Of a stretch of 64,000 nucleotides of DNA, positions 36,112 through 46,312 are shown one piece after another. The DNA is from Leptospira sp. (GTDB taxonomy: Bacteria; Spirochaetota; Leptospiria; Leptospirales; Leptospiraceae): assembly GCA_009991425.1 (NCBI GenBank), contig JAACWH010000021.1, positions 1-64,000 of the forward strand. The letters run 5' to 3'. The notes below the pieces were generated by a model. The model was not told the origin of the DNA and did not search any database. It saw nothing but the letters and a program-made list of their open reading frames with translations. Each line of letters starts with the position of its first letter. The first letter of the stretch is position 1. The position numbers and the translations under genes are program-made.

Positions 36112-37794
36112 TCAACCTACCTGTATCTTAACTCCATCATCATCTCCCATTCTTGGGACTCCTGTATGTCCAGTGGCGGCAATTAGAATCGTAAAGATTC
36201 CGATTCTACCTACGAACATAACCAGACAGTAGAATAACTTTTCCACATCACCCAAGGTTGGAGTGAGTCCTAAAGAAAATCCAACAGTTGAAAAGGCAGA
36301 GATCAATTCAAAGAAAATTACATGTAAAATATGTTCATTTTGATTCATCAAAGTGAGTAATAGAAAGATCATTGCGATAATAGTAGTCGCAAGGAAGTAT
36401 ACTCGAATGCTAATTGCTATTGACTTTTTAGAGACAATCTCTCCAAAAAGTCTCACAGTTTTGGCTGGATTGATTACGTTTTTCAAATAGGCAAGAAGAA
36501 TGACAACTGTAGTTATCTTCACCCCACCAGCTGTTCCTTGAGGACCACCGCCAATAAACATAAGAACTATGATCATCACAATTGTTGGATCATTAACTCC
36601 TGATAAATCAATTGAATTGAAGCCTGCAGTTCGGGAACAGACTGATATAAAGAAAGCATTTGCAAATTTAACTGCTGGCTCCATTCCGTACAATGTGTGC
36701 GGATTGGATGATTCTTGGAGCAGAACAAATATAGTTCCCAAGGCAATCAATCCAATAGTTCCGTAAAACAACACCTTCCATTGGATTTTATTAGAGCTAC
36801 CTAATAAATGACTATCATATTCTGTAATATTTTCATCCAAAGAATGGGACATTTTAATTATCAATGGATAAAATCGAGGAAGATCTTCACGTTCAGGATG
36901 ATCCATAATTTTTCTAACATAATAGGTTTCTAAGGATGCTTCTAGGTGAAACATAATGCGGTGCAGTGATTGCAAAAGAATTTTCTCAACATAGATAATT
37001 ACAGGAAAGCCGATTCCACCTAAAATCACAAGTCCCGAAATAATATACAGGGCGGTTGGATAGTAAGCAATTATAGAAAGATCATCTAAAATTGAAAAAC
37101 CTGCATTATTGAAAGCTGAAATTGAAGTAAACAAACTTAAGAAAAATCGATCTACATTTTCAGGAATATCTCCAGGAAAGCTAATATAAATTAAATAAGT
37201 TCCAATTGCTTCAATGGTAAAAGAGATATTAATAATTGAAAATAAAACCCTAAGTACGGTTGGTTCGTCTTTTTCTTTACTGGATTGAGATTCTAAAATC
37301 GCAGATGCCTGTTGGGAATCAATCGATGTGGATATTTGATGGCTTGTGTCAGATTGTTCGCTAGAAACGGAGTCTAGATCTACATTTCCATCGCTAGACT
37401 TAGCTTCAGAATATTCGATTATTTGATTGGGTTTGGCCTCTTCCGTTGAATCGATTGCATCTTTAATAAATTGGTGAAATTTTGTATTTCGCGAAAGTCC
37501 TTTAAGGATCAAAATTCCAATAACAACAGTAAATGTTATGATTCCCAAACCACCTAATTGAATTAAGATCAAAATGACAACCTGAGTCATAAATTCTAAT
37601 TCAGAGAGTGGAATAGGAGTAAGCCCTGTTACGCAGACAGATGAGGCAGAAAGGTAGAATGAGTCTACATAGGAAAGGGAACCTTTTTCAAATACATAGA
37701 TAAAAAAACTACCAATTAGAATAAGAAGAAAAAATCCACCAACAACGGATCTTGCAACCGAGAACCGACTTAAGAAATCCATGAACCATTTCAT
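36112..37794 (-). CDS. TrkH/KtrB-family potassium transporter membrane subunit
   Basis: A 560-residue polytopic protein with the four-fold P-loop arrangement of TrkH/KtrB. Filter-like loops are visible as [12 protein letters not shown] (first), SAFNNAGFS (second), [13 protein letters not shown] (third) and [14 protein letters not shown] (fourth), each with the conserved Gly. A polar insertion of about 80 residues (Ser/Asp/Glu-rich, residues about 105-180) after the second helix is unusual. No trkA/ktrA-type regulatory subunit is in the window. It is the promoter-proximal gene of the six-gene minus-strand cluster, so it may be the reason the rest is expressed, or an accidental neighbour. Confidence 0.92.
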   Translation of the reverse strand: MKWFMDFLSRFSVARSVVGGFFLLILIGSFFIYVFEKGSLSYVDSFYLSASSVCVTGLTPIPLSELEFMTQVVILILIQLGGLGIITFTVVIGILILKGLSRNTKFHQFIKDAIDSTEEAKPNQIIEYSEAKSSDGNVDLDSVSSEQSDTSHQISTSIDSQQASAILESQSSKEKDEPTVLRVLFSIINISFTIEAIGTYLIYISFPGDIPENVDRFFLSLFTSISAFNNAGFSILDDLSIIAYYPTALYIISGLVILGGIGFPVIIYVEKILLQSLHRIMFHLEASLETYYVRKIMDHPEREDLPRFYPLIIKMSHSLDENITEYDSHLLGSSNKIQWKVLFYGTIGLIALGTIFVLLQESSNPHTLYGMEPAVKFANAFFISVCSRTAGFNSIDLSGVNDPTIVMIIVLMFIGGGPQGTAGGVKITTVVILLAYLKNVINPAKTVRLFGEIVSKKSIAISIRVYFLATTIIAMIFLLLTLMNQNEHILHVIFFELISAFSTVGFSLGLTPTLGDVEKLFYCLVMFVGRIGIFTILIAATGHTGVPRMGDDDGVKIQVG

Positions 37795-37892
37795 CTAGGC
37801 AAGTATGGAAACTACTACGGAAAACCCAACCAAAATTCCTTTACAAGAGAGTCCGTTTTAGCAGATTGGTAATTATTAAAATTGAGGAAACT

Positions 37893-40004
37893 ATGAGCAC
37901 TGCCACCTTTACCCCTTCTGAGAAATTACTCAAAACTAGAAATATAGGGATTTCTGCACACATCGATTCAGGGAAAACAACCTTAACAGAGCGTATTTTA
38001 TTTTATACAAATCGTATCCATGCGATTCATGAAGTTCGTGGTAAAGACGGCGTGGGTGCGAAAATGGACTCTATGGAACTCGAAAGAGAGCGTGGAATTA
38101 CTATCCAATCTGCTGCAACATACTGTACTTGGAAAGATACTTCCATCAATATCATTGATACGCCAGGTCACGTAGATTTTACAATTGAAGTGGAGAGATC
38201 TCTAAGAGTTCTTGATTCAGCAATCATGGTATTATGTGGTGTAGCTGGAGTCCAGTCTCAGTCAATTACTGTTGATAGACAGATGAAAAGATACAACGTT
38301 CCAAGACTTGCCTTTATCAATAAATTAGATAGAACGGGAGCAAATCCTTGGAAGGTTATCAACCAACTAAGAGAAAAGCTTCATTTAAATGCACATGCTA
38401 TCCAACTTCCTATCGGTCTAGAAAATGACCTTAAAGGTGTAGTCGATCTAGTTACGATGAAAGCCTTATACTTTGAAGGTGAGAATGGTCTTGATATAGT
38501 AGAAAAAGATATTCCAGAAGACATGGTAGAGCTTGCCAATGAGAAGAGAGAGGCCTTACTTGATGCAGCCTCTTTATTTTCTGATGAACTAACAGAAGCA
38601 ATGTTGGAAGGTGAGCCTACTACGGAATTGATTAAAGCAGCAATTCGTAATGGAGTATTAGCACTTAAACTTGTTCCCGTATTCATGGGTTCTGCCTTCA
38701 AGAACAAAGGTGTTCAGACATTATTAGATGGTGTAACTGATTACTTAGGTTCACCAATGGACGTGAAGAACACAGCCATGGAAATAGAAAACGAAGACTC
38801 TGAAATTACTTTGGTTTCTGATTCCGAGTTGCCTTTGGTTTGCCTCGCATTCAAATTGGAAGACGGTCGTTATGGCCAGTTGACTTATATTCGTGTCTAC
38901 CAAGGTAAGATTCAAAAAGGTATGGCGATCTACAACTCCTCTACAGGAAAAAAACACAACGTAGGACGTTTGGTTCGTATGCACTCTAATGAGATGGAAG
39001 AAATATCGTCTGCAGAAGCGGGTGATATCGTTGCACTTTTTGGAATTGATTGTGCTTCAGGGGATACTTTCACAGATGGAAAATCCAAACTCACAATGGA
39101 GTCCATGTTTGTTCCCAATCCTGTTATCTCACTTACAATTGAATGTAAAGAAGGTAAGCAATTAGCAAACCTTGCAAAAGCCTTGAACCGATTTACTAAA
39201 GAAGATCCTACCTTCCAAACAGAAGTTGACCAAGAATCTGGTCAAACAATCATCAAAGGTATGGGTGAATTACACCTTGAAGTTTATATCGAAAGAATGA
39301 AACGAGAGTATGGTGTAGATTTGGTTACAGGGGCGCCGCAGGTTGCTTTCCGTGAAACGATCACACAAAAAGCAGAATTTGATTATACTCACAAAAAGCA
39401 GACTGGTGGTCAGGGACAATTTTCCAGAGTTGCTGGTTACCTAGAACCTATTCCTGCAGAAGAAGGAAAGGACTATGAATTTGTTGATAACATCGTAGGT
39501 GGTTCTATTCCTCGTGAATACATCGGATCTTGTGATAAAGGTTTCCGTTCTTGCCTTCCTAGAGGAAGTATGATTGGATTTCCTATCATTGGAGTTCGAG
39601 CAGTGATCAACGACGGAGCTTACCATGATGTAGATTCTTCCGATATGGCATTCCAAATTGGAGCAAGATATGGTTTCAGACAGGGTTTTTCTAAAGCAAA
39701 TCCTATCATTCTTGAGCCAATCATGAAAGTGGATGTGGAAGGACCGACTGAATTCCAAGGAGCAATCCTAGCATCTTTGAACCAAAGACGAGGTGTGATC
39801 CAAAATACTTCGGAAGAAGACAATTATTGCAAAGTGGAAGCAGAAGTTCCTCTTTCAGAAATGTTTGGCTATTCAACAGTGCTTCGATCTTCTACACAAG
39901 GTAAGGCAGAATTTTCTATGGAATTTGCAAAATATTCTCAGGTTCCTAGAAACGTAGCTGAAGAATTGATGAAAAAATACAAAGTCAATACTTCGGAAGA
40001 GTAA
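37893..40004 (+). CDS. fusA: Elongation factor G, mitochondrial-EFG1-like spirochaete type
   Basis: A 703-residue translational GTPase from the ATG at 37893 (GAGGAAA 2-5 bases upstream); a GTG-type start at 37866 would add nine residues. The G domain reads [48 protein letters not shown] and DTPGHVDF, with NKLD. These sequences follow mitochondrial EFG1 rather than common bacterial EF-G (which reads AHIDAGKTTTTER). Spirochaetes are known to carry this variant (spd-EFG1) for translocation plus a second EF-G for recycling. Domains IV and V are present ([20 protein letters not shown]). A terminator hairpin follows. Confidence 0.95.
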   Translation: MSTATFTPSEKLLKTRNIGISAHIDSGKTTLTERILFYTNRIHAIHEVRGKDGVGAKMDSMELERERGITIQSAATYCTWKDTSINIIDTPGHVDFTIEVERSLRVLDSAIMVLCGVAGVQSQSITVDRQMKRYNVPRLAFINKLDRTGANPWKVINQLREKLHLNAHAIQLPIGLENDLKGVVDLVTMKALYFEGENGLDIVEKDIPEDMVELANEKREALLDAASLFSDELTEAMLEGEPTTELIKAAIRNGVLALKLVPVFMGSAFKNKGVQTLLDGVTDYLGSPMDVKNTAMEIENEDSEITLVSDSELPLVCLAFKLEDGRYGQLTYIRVYQGKIQKGMAIYNSSTGKKHNVGRLVRMHSNEMEEISSAEAGDIVALFGIDCASGDTFTDGKSKLTMESMFVPNPVISLTIECKEGKQLANLAKALNRFTKEDPTFQTEVDQESGQTIIKGMGELHLEVYIERMKREYGVDLVTGAPQVAFRETITQKAEFDYTHKKQTGGQGQFSRVAGYLEPIPAEEGKDYEFVDNIVGGSIPREYIGSCDKGFRSCLPRGSMIGFPIIGVRAVINDGAYHDVDSSDMAFQIGARYGFRQGFSKANPIILEPIMKVDVEGPTEFQGAILASLNQRRGVIQNTSEEDNYCKVEAEVPLSEMFGYSTVLRSSTQGKAEFSMEFAKYSQVPRNVAEELMKKYKVNTSEE

Positions 40005-40027
40005 AATCCAACTCTTTTAAAACCTTT

Positions 40028-40074
40028 AAACCCTCGTTTTTTCTAATGAATCATCATAAAAAAGCGGGGGTTTC
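40028..40074 (+). terminator. Terminator after fusA
   Basis: Long imperfect stem: AAACCCTCG plus TTTTTT on the left arm (from 40028) pairs with AAAAAA-GCGGGGGTTT on the right (to 40073), with one bulge and one G-U. Lies 24 bases past the stop codon. The T-run follows after the stem only weakly. Confidence 0.6.
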
Positions 40075-40119
40075 TCATATCTGAGCTATACTTGATCCGA
40101 AAATAAAAGAGATAGTCTC

Positions 40120-40764
40120 ATGAAATTTTCAATTCTTATCTTACTTCTTTTCATAGGTAATTTTGCTAGTCTTTCTGCAGAAATACTGAGCTTTAAATCT
40201 TACAAGGTAGTTTCAAGAGATACGTTATTTTCTATTTCACAAAAATTCAGCATCACAACCAAAGATATATATCGTTGGAACGAAAAAAAGAAAAAGGATC
40301 CTAGGCTTTTTGTAGGTGAGACTTTACGAATACCAGTTTTTAAGACGGTAGCTGTAAATAAAAATCTGAATAGTTCTGGAGAATCAATGTCTGCTTATTC
40401 TAATTTTAAATACCCACTGGAAAGAAAATCGAAAATCAATCTAGATTATTCTGCGATTACCTATGCTCCCCACAAAGGTATACTTTTTGTAAATCCAGCT
40501 AAAACTGAAAATGTGGTTTCTATAGATTCAGGAAAGGTAGTTGCAATAGATTACATGGATGGCTATGGTAACTATATCATTATGCAACATATAGGTGGAT
40601 ATTATTCTGTTTATGGCAATCTTTCAAGAGTGCTCGTTATAGAAGGTCAGACAGTTTCTCAAGGAGCCCGAATAGGAAATATATCTAAAGAGAAAGGACT
40701 CTACTTCCAAATTTCAAATAAGGATAAACCATTGAATCCAATGGCAGTGATTCGAAATGGCTAA
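40120..40764 (+). CDS. Exported LysM protein with degenerate LytM (M23) domain
   Basis: A 214-residue protein: signal peptide (about 1-20, ending LSAE), LysM domain (about 25-72: YKVVSRDTLFSISQKF, then VGETLRIPV) and a C-terminal M23-fold domain (about 110-214). Metal ligands of active M23 enzymes are missing: H-x-x-x-D is HKGILF and the final HxH is LYFQ. It is therefore probably a non-catalytic regulator of cell-wall hydrolases, as EnvC and NlpD are, anchored to peptidoglycan by LysM. Its last eight bases overlap the start of the amidohydrolase gene. Confidence 0.82.
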   Translation: MKFSILILLLFIGNFASLSAEILSFKSYKVVSRDTLFSISQKFSITTKDIYRWNEKKKKDPRLFVGETLRIPVFKTVAVNKNLNSSGESMSAYSNFKYPLERKSKINLDYSAITYAPHKGILFVNPAKTENVVSIDSGKVVAIDYMDGYGNYIIMQHIGGYYSVYGNLSRVLVIEGQTVSQGARIGNISKEKGLYFQISNKDKPLNPMAVIRNG

Positions 40765-42010
40765 TAAAGAATTTATTAATTGGGAAATCCAAAATGCGGA
40801 AATTGTAAGCGCAGATAAAACTGAAACTAAAAATATATTTATAAAAAATGGAAAGTTTGATTCCATCCAAGATGAACTTAGTAATTCTGAGACTGCTTTG
40901 TTTGATGCTAAAGATCTTTTCCTCTACCCAGCCTTAATCAACAGCCATGACCATTTGCTAGCATCCTATTCTCCCAAAATTGGTGGTAAGGTAAAATACA
41001 ATAATTGGCTTTCTTGGGACAATGAATTGAAGTCATCTATCATTTTTTCAGAGAGACAGACCTTAGATATTAACGATTTATATGCGTTAGGAACTTTCAG
41101 AAATATGCTTGGTGCAACAACAACAGTGATGGATCATATTCCTCATTTTGTAAATCGCAGTCAAATAGATGACTCAGTCTTACGATTGGTCAAAGATTAT
41201 TCACTTTCCCATTCTATTTGTTCTTACCATTTAGGTTGGGGTGATGGAGTAGAGATTGAATACAGCATCGCAAAACAAAAGAGAATACCATTTGTAACTC
41301 ATTTAGGAGAGGGTTTTGACGAAGAATCTTATAGATCACTAGAAAGTCTTAAGAAACAAAATGGACTTGGAGAATTTTCAGTTTTAGTTCACTGTCTTCC
41401 TTTTGGAAGTAAGGAAGCCAAAGAAATAGCAGAAGCGAATGCTAGTCTAGTTTGGTGTCCAAGTTCTAATCTACATATTTTTGGAAAGACAACAAATATT
41501 GAAGCCTTCATCGATGCAAAGGTAAATATTTCTTTAGGAACAGATCTTGCTATGGCGGGTTCGGATAATCTGCTCGCAGAAATGAAAGTTGCCTTCTCTA
41601 TTTTGCAAGAAACTAAACATAAAAAATCAGCATCCCAGAATCTCTTTCAAATGATGACTATAAATGCTGCCCGCGCCTTGCGACTTGATTCTAGCCTAGG
41701 CTCAGTTGAAACTGGAAAATTTGCAGATTTTTTCTTATTGAAAAAAAAACACGAAGACCCATATGAAAATCTTTTAAAGGCAGAATCTGAGGATATTGTT
41801 TTACTAGTCAAAGAGGGGAAACCTATATTCGGATCAGGTAGCCTCGAATCGCTTTTTCAGGAGCTGCATGTTGCCTCTGAATCGATTTTATTAAGGCATA
41901 AAGAATCTGCTAGCTTCCAAATTACTGGTTCACCAAAAAAAATCATGAAAAAGCTACAAACTGCTCTTGGTTACAAAAAGGATTTGGCATTTTTGCCAAT
42001 AGTGGAATAA
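40757..42010 (+). CDS. Amidohydrolase family protein (ATZ/TRZ-like metal hydrolase)
   Basis: A 417-residue metal-dependent hydrolase of PF01979. Landmarks: NSHDHLL (first HxH metal motif), FVTHLGEG (third His), LVHCLPFG (fourth His), and LGTDLAMAGSDNLLAEM (Asp). The TDLAMAG/NAARALRLD context matches the ATZ/TRZ and S-adenosylhomocysteine deaminase-like branch. There is no signal peptide. Its start lies inside the LysM gene by eight bases. The cNMP-binding gene begins 20 bases after its stop. Substrate is probably a ring amine or amide, but cannot be specified. Confidence 0.85.
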   Translation: MANKEFINWEIQNAEIVSADKTETKNIFIKNGKFDSIQDELSNSETALFDAKDLFLYPALINSHDHLLASYSPKIGGKVKYNNWLSWDNELKSSIIFSERQTLDINDLYALGTFRNMLGATTTVMDHIPHFVNRSQIDDSVLRLVKDYSLSHSICSYHLGWGDGVEIEYSIAKQKRIPFVTHLGEGFDEESYRSLESLKKQNGLGEFSVLVHCLPFGSKEAKEIAEANASLVWCPSSNLHIFGKTTNIEAFIDAKVNISLGTDLAMAGSDNLLAEMKVAFSILQETKHKKSASQNLFQMMTINAARALRLDSSLGSVETGKFADFFLLKKKHEDPYENLLKAESEDIVLLVKEGKPIFGSGSLESLFQELHVASESILLRHKESASFQITGSPKKIMKKLQTALGYKKDLAFLPIVE

Positions 42011-42030
42011 ATAGTTTAAGAGGAACATAT

Positions 42031-43086
42031 TTGTCAGGACCTATCGTTAGAAATTATAAAAGTGGATCCATTGTTTATTTTGAAAAAGATAAGGCAGAAG
42101 ATATCTATGTCCTCCAGAAAGGCCGTGTCATACTTACTTTTACATCTGTTAATGGCAATGAGCTGAAGGAAGATGTTAGACTGGGTGAATTTTTCGGAGT
42201 TAAATCAGCATTAGGAAGATACCCACGAGAAGAGACTGCCCAAATTGTGGGAGACGCTTCTGTGCTCGTTTTCCGCATCAATGAATTCGAGAAATTTGTT
42301 TCCAATAAAACTCATCTTATTATAAAAATGCTGAAAGTATTTTCTAGCCAGCTGCGCCAAGTCCATAGACAACTTAGAGAAATCCTTGGACAGGGTGAAG
42401 CAAGAAATGCTTCCTATGAACTTATGAATGTTGCGGAAGTCTTTTACAAAAATGGAGACTACGACCACGCAGCCTATGCCTTCCAACAATACATAAAGCA
42501 TTACCCAACAGGTGCATATGTTAAACGAGCCCAAGAACTCTATGATGCTTCTTCTAAGCACCAACCTTACCCAATTAATATCCCGGCTCTAACCTACCAA
42601 CAGGAAGGTAGCTCTCCCAATAAATTGGAGGAGATGCTAAAGGCTCCTGCGACACAACCTAAAATAGAAGCAAGTATGGCAGCTGCTGATCCTAATTCCA
42701 TTCCGGGAATTTTTCAAAAAGCCCAGACATTAATGAATGCAAATCAATTGGATGAGGCTGGTAAGCTTTTCCAAGATTTATCTTCTAGAGAAGATAGCAC
42801 AACCCAAGACGACGAGAAATCTGTTGAAAAAGCTATTTTCCATCTAGGTCTTATTAAGTTTAAGAAAGAAGCATATGACGAAACTTTCTCTGCAATGTCC
42901 AATTACATTAAGAAATATCCCAAAGGCTCCTACCTAAAAGAATGTATCTATCATTTAGCTATGAGTTCTGAAAAACTTGGGGAAAAAGAAAAAGCAAAAA
43001 CTCTGTATAATAAAGTAACTCTACTTTCTCCTGCTGATGATTCCATGACCAGCAAGGCAAAAGTTAAAATGAAGGAACTTGCTTAA
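42031..43086 (+). CDS. Cyclic-nucleotide-binding domain protein with TPR repeats
   Basis: A 351-residue protein. The start is TTG at 42031 with AAGAGGA 6 bases upstream. Residues about 5-115 are a cNMP-binding domain ([34 protein letters not shown]), and there is no DNA-binding helix-turn-helix. Residues about 120-350 hold two to three TPR-type repeats ([29 protein letters not shown]). It is likely a sensor or scaffold rather than a transcription factor. It ends on the start of the next cNMP protein (TAATG, sharing one base). Confidence 0.82.
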   Translation: MSGPIVRNYKSGSIVYFEKDKAEDIYVLQKGRVILTFTSVNGNELKEDVRLGEFFGVKSALGRYPREETAQIVGDASVLVFRINEFEKFVSNKTHLIIKMLKVFSSQLRQVHRQLREILGQGEARNASYELMNVAEVFYKNGDYDHAAYAFQQYIKHYPTGAYVKRAQELYDASSKHQPYPINIPALTYQQEGSSPNKLEEMLKAPATQPKIEASMAAADPNSIPGIFQKAQTLMNANQLDEAGKLFQDLSSREDSTTQDDEKSVEKAIFHLGLIKFKKEAYDETFSAMSNYIKKYPKGSYLKECIYHLAMSSEKLGEKEKAKTLYNKVTLLSPADDSMTSKAKVKMKELA

Positions 43087-43730
43087 TGAATGATGCAATG
43101 CTGGAAGCAATGTTCGACAAATTTGGAAAAGTATTCCAACCGAATGAAATTCTTTTCTGTGAATATGAGCCAGGGAATGACTTCTTTCTTATAAAAGAAG
43201 GGAAAGTTAAAATAACAAAGACTGTTGGATCATCTGTGAAGACTTTGGATGTTCTTGAATCAGGAGATATCCTAGGCGAGATGGCTATCCTAGAGGAGCA
43301 ACCCAGATCTGCTACTGCAATTGCTGTTACTGAAGTGAAGGCATTGAATTTCAATAGAGCCAATTTTGAAATGCTGATGACCAAGAACCCGGCTCTTGCA
43401 ATGAAGCTGTTGAATATTTTCTCCATTCGTATCTATGATGCCAAGAGAAGATTGATGATTCTACTCATGGATGATATACTTGGCAAGGTCGCTGACGTAT
43501 TTCTAATGTTACATGAAAAAAATTCCAACTCGGATAACTTCCATGAAGTCATTCTAAACACTACTGTGGAAGATGTTGCGAATTGGTGTGCTCAACCTGT
43601 TGGCGAAGTGCAGAAAGTTCTCAACCAATATGTGAAAAATGGGAAAATCGATTTATATTCCGATAAAATAATTATTCACAATATCAACGACTTCCAGAGA
43701 ATCGTTAATCAGAAGAGAAAACCGAACTAA
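43086..43730 (+). CDS. Crp/Fnr-family transcriptional regulator
   Basis: A 214-residue protein with an N-terminal cNMP-binding domain (about 10-120: [35 protein letters not shown], the phosphate-binding cassette with Arg) and a C-terminal helix-turn-helix (about 145-200: [26 protein letters not shown]). It should sense a cyclic nucleotide or a related signal and bind DNA. It is coupled by TAATG to the cNMP-TPR gene. The stop codon TAA (43728-43730) is immediately followed by the 5' base of tRNA-Arg, so the two transcripts are probably joined. Confidence 0.88.
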   Translation: MNDAMLEAMFDKFGKVFQPNEILFCEYEPGNDFFLIKEGKVKITKTVGSSVKTLDVLESGDILGEMAILEEQPRSATAIAVTEVKALNFNRANFEMLMTKNPALAMKLLNIFSIRIYDAKRRLMILLMDDILGKVADVFLMLHEKNSNSDNFHEVILNTTVEDVANWCAQPVGEVQKVLNQYVKNGKIDLYSDKIIIHNINDFQRIVNQKRKPN

Positions 43731-43803
43731 GCTCCCTTAGCTCAGGTGGATAGAGCATTAGTTTCCTAAACTATGCGGACAGGTTCGAATCCTGTAGGGG
43801 GCA
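43731..43803 (+). tRNA. tRNA-Arg(CCT)
   Basis: Acceptor GCTCCCT / AGGGGGC (with G-U), anticodon stem TTAGT/ACTAT with loop TTCCTAA (anticodon CCT, reads AGG), T-loop TTCGAAT. Discriminator A; CCA not encoded. The gene begins at the base after the TAA of the Crp-type regulator, and prmC begins 20 bases after it. Confidence 0.95.
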
Positions 43804-43822
43804 GTTTTGAATCATAAGACCC

Positions 43823-44692
43823 TTGGAAGAAAATACCCTACTCTATTTCATTAAAAAGTCCACTAGCTTTCTCGAGAAGAAAGGAATACCTTCTCCAAGA
43901 TTGGAAGCAGAAATACTCATCTCCTTTGTAATGAATTTGAGTCGAATACAGCTCTATGCAAAATTCGATATGCCACTTACTGAGGAAGAAAAAGATGCCT
44001 ACCGCCAACTCATAGTTAAAAGATCTGAAAAAGTTCCTTCTGCTTATTTGCTTGGCAAAAAAGATTTCTACAATTCCACTTTTCTTGTCAATGAAGCTGT
44101 GCTCATTCCTCGACCCGAGACGGAAGAGTTAGTAGATTTCGTATTAAAGAATTGGATAAAACCAAATGAAGATTCTGGGATTCAAGCACTTGATCTGTGT
44201 AGTGGATCTGGATGCATTGGAATATCAGTGCAAAAAGCACGGAATAATTCTGAAATTTTTTTCCTGGATGTCTCTGCTTCAGCCTTAGAAGTTTGTAAAA
44301 CTAATTATAAAAATATTTTACCAGATCAGGAATTTTCTGATTCTAAATTTATTGAATCTGATTTTTGGAAGAATTGGAACCAAGATTCATATTCAAAATT
44401 AGATTTCATATTTTGCAATCCGCCCTATGTTCTTCCCGAAGAAGAATCAATCTTAAGTGAAGAAGTTCAAAAGGAACCTAGACTTGCACTGATTGCAGAT
44501 GATTTTCTTGCAAGTCATGAAATTATCCTTTTAGGTGCCTACTCTAATCTTAAAGCCCAAGGCAAGATGATTCTGGAGACTCATCCTAAGAAGGTGGAAG
44601 AACTCATTGAACTTGGAAAGAAGATTGGTTTTGAAACTAACTCTATGCTCGATCTATCGAAAAAAGAAAGATTTGTGATTTTTTCAAAATAG
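43823..44692 (+). CDS. prmC: Release-factor glutamine methyltransferase
   Basis: A 289-residue SAM-dependent methyltransferase that methylates the GGQ Gln of release factors. The catalytic NPPY motif is in FCNPPYVLPEEE, and the SAM loop is ALDLCSGSGCIGIS; the N-terminal helical domain ends RPETEELVDF. The start is TTG at 43823, 20 bases after tRNA-Arg, with no strong ribosome binding site; the next Met would remove needed N-terminal residues. prfA is not in the window. The bases between its stop and the MFS gene (44693-44850) hold no gene I can see. Confidence 0.93.
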   Translation: MEENTLLYFIKKSTSFLEKKGIPSPRLEAEILISFVMNLSRIQLYAKFDMPLTEEEKDAYRQLIVKRSEKVPSAYLLGKKDFYNSTFLVNEAVLIPRPETEELVDFVLKNWIKPNEDSGIQALDLCSGSGCIGISVQKARNNSEIFFLDVSASALEVCKTNYKNILPDQEFSDSKFIESDFWKNWNQDSYSKLDFIFCNPPYVLPEEESILSEEVQKEPRLALIADDFLASHEIILLGAYSNLKAQGKMILETHPKKVEELIELGKKIGFETNSMLDLSKKERFVIFSK

Positions 44693-44850
44693 AATAAAGA
44701 GATTTTTGGTTGGTAGATCTGAGTATTATTTTAGCTGAACCATAAGCTTATGTCTATGATCAGCATACATTTTTGAATAAAGCATATTTGAACTCAGCAA
44801 AAGTTAACAAAGAATTTTAAATACCTATCAATCGGATACATTTCCTGAAC

Positions 44851-46197
44851 TTATGCTATTTTCTCTTTCTTATGCTCGCGAATTACCAAAAGTAAAAATC
44901 CAAAAGCTAGAGAAAAACCTATGCAGACTACAAACACAAGGTAAGGTCCTTTCTGAAAATATGCAATAGCAAAAGCTAAAGGTGCAAAGGCACGTGCCAA
45001 TGAACCAAACGCACGAAAGATTCCCAAGTTTCTACCTTGGTGGTTGGCACTAGATCTGAGTGAGGCAATGGAAGAAAGGCTAGGATGCAAAAGAGCTGAA
45101 CCAACAGAAAGCAAACCTAAGAATAAAAAGAGAAGTCCCGTATTTTTGGGGAATCCAAGAAGACCTAGATATCCTAAGGATAAAAATACCGTTCCCACGA
45201 TTGCAATTTTTACTTCGGCAACTTTTCCAGATAGTCGTCTAACAACACCACCTTGGATAAAAATGATGATGCTTCCAATGAATAGAAAAGTAAGACCGAT
45301 GTCCTTAGGCGTAAACGAGAACTCGGTATTTAAGAAAAAGTTCAGACAGAATTCAAATCCAGAAAAAGAAAAGATAAACAAAAGATAGATAAAGGAAATA
45401 GAGAATAAATTCCTAAACCTTGAAGAAAACATATCAAAAATAGGATGAATTGATTTTTTATATTCAGCATTCTCTTTATCATTTGCAAGGCTACTAGATG
45501 ATTTATCGCTAGAAGAATTCGAAACTAATTTTGGCAAGGTCTCCTTATAAATGATACCAACAAGTAGAAAAGTAAAAAATGCTATTAAGAGTGAAACGCA
45601 GGCTGAGGCAGAAAAAATTGTAAAAGTTATAGATTGAAACGCTGGGAAAATTTGACCGAGTTCAATCCCACTAAGCAGTCCCCCTAGAAAGGGTCCGAAC
45701 ACAAATCCAAGACCTATCCCCGCCCCTATCATTCCCATACCTTTAGCTCTATCTTTGATGGATGTGGAATCGGCCATAGAAGCGCTGGCGACTGAAATGT
45801 TTCCTCCCATAGCACCCGTTATAAGACGAGAAACAACAAAGCTTGTGAAGCTTGCAGAAAAGAGCCAAACAATGTAACCTAAAAGATTTCCTAAACTTGT
45901 GAAAAGAAGAATTGGCTTTCTGCCAACAGTATCTGATAGTCTTCCCCAAATTGGTGAGAAAATAAATTGTAAAATAGAATAGATCGAACCAAGAATCCCT
46001 CCGAATAGAACAATAAGAAATGCCTTACCTTCATCTCCTGCTAGAGATTCTGCCATTTGATAGATCCATAAAAAAATAGGATCATTTCCAATCTGAATAT
46101 AATGGCGAATCGTTTCTGGAAAAAGTGGAAAGATGACAGAGAAACCCATCATATCACCGAAAACTATTAAAAACAAGATCAAGGTATTTTTATTCAT
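44851..46197 (-). CDS. MFS transporter, drug:H+ antiporter (TetA-like)
   Basis: A 448-residue 12-helix major facilitator protein. Motif A GRLSDTVGRKPIL follows helix 2, and the antiporter motif C is in GAGIGLGFVFGPFLGG (helix 5). This places it with 12-TM drug or small-molecule exporters of the TetA type. A polar central loop of about 35 residues (SSDKSSSSLANDKEN) separates the halves. It stands alone, downstream of the phasin-like gene's terminator, so it has its own promoter. Substrate unknown. Confidence 0.88.
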   Translation of the reverse strand: MNKNTLILFLIVFGDMMGFSVIFPLFPETIRHYIQIGNDPIFLWIYQMAESLAGDEGKAFLIVLFGGILGSIYSILQFIFSPIWGRLSDTVGRKPILLFTSLGNLLGYIVWLFSASFTSFVVSRLITGAMGGNISVASASMADSTSIKDRAKGMGMIGAGIGLGFVFGPFLGGLLSGIELGQIFPAFQSITFTIFSASACVSLLIAFFTFLLVGIIYKETLPKLVSNSSSDKSSSSLANDKENAEYKKSIHPIFDMFSSRFRNLFSISFIYLLFIFSFSGFEFCLNFFLNTEFSFTPKDIGLTFLFIGSIIIFIQGGVVRRLSGKVAEVKIAIVGTVFLSLGYLGLLGFPKNTGLLFLFLGLLSVGSALLHPSLSSIASLRSSANHQGRNLGIFRAFGSLARAFAPLAFAIAYFQKGPYLVFVVCIGFSLAFGFLLLVIREHKKEKIA

Positions 46198-46265
46198 AAA
46201 GGGCTCAATAATTACAGGCTGATAGATAATAGATAGGGATGCAAAACGAAAAGATAGCAGTACGT

Positions 46266-46300
46266 AAAAAATCCTCCCCCTAAACGTATAAGGGAAGGAT
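46266..46300 (-). terminator. Terminator after the phasin-like gene
   Basis: On the minus strand a 12-bp stem with two G-U pairs (ATCCTTCCCTTA with TTAGGGGGAGGAT region, 46271-46300), followed by T5-T6 (46270-46266). Standard Rho-independent form, 12 bases past the stop codon at 46313. Confidence 0.85.
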
Positions 46301-46312
46301 CCTTTGAATCAA

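Noticed and set aside
44693..44850. Possible gene between prmC and the MFS gene
   Set aside because: No open frame with a supported start or motif; simple AT-rich spacer.
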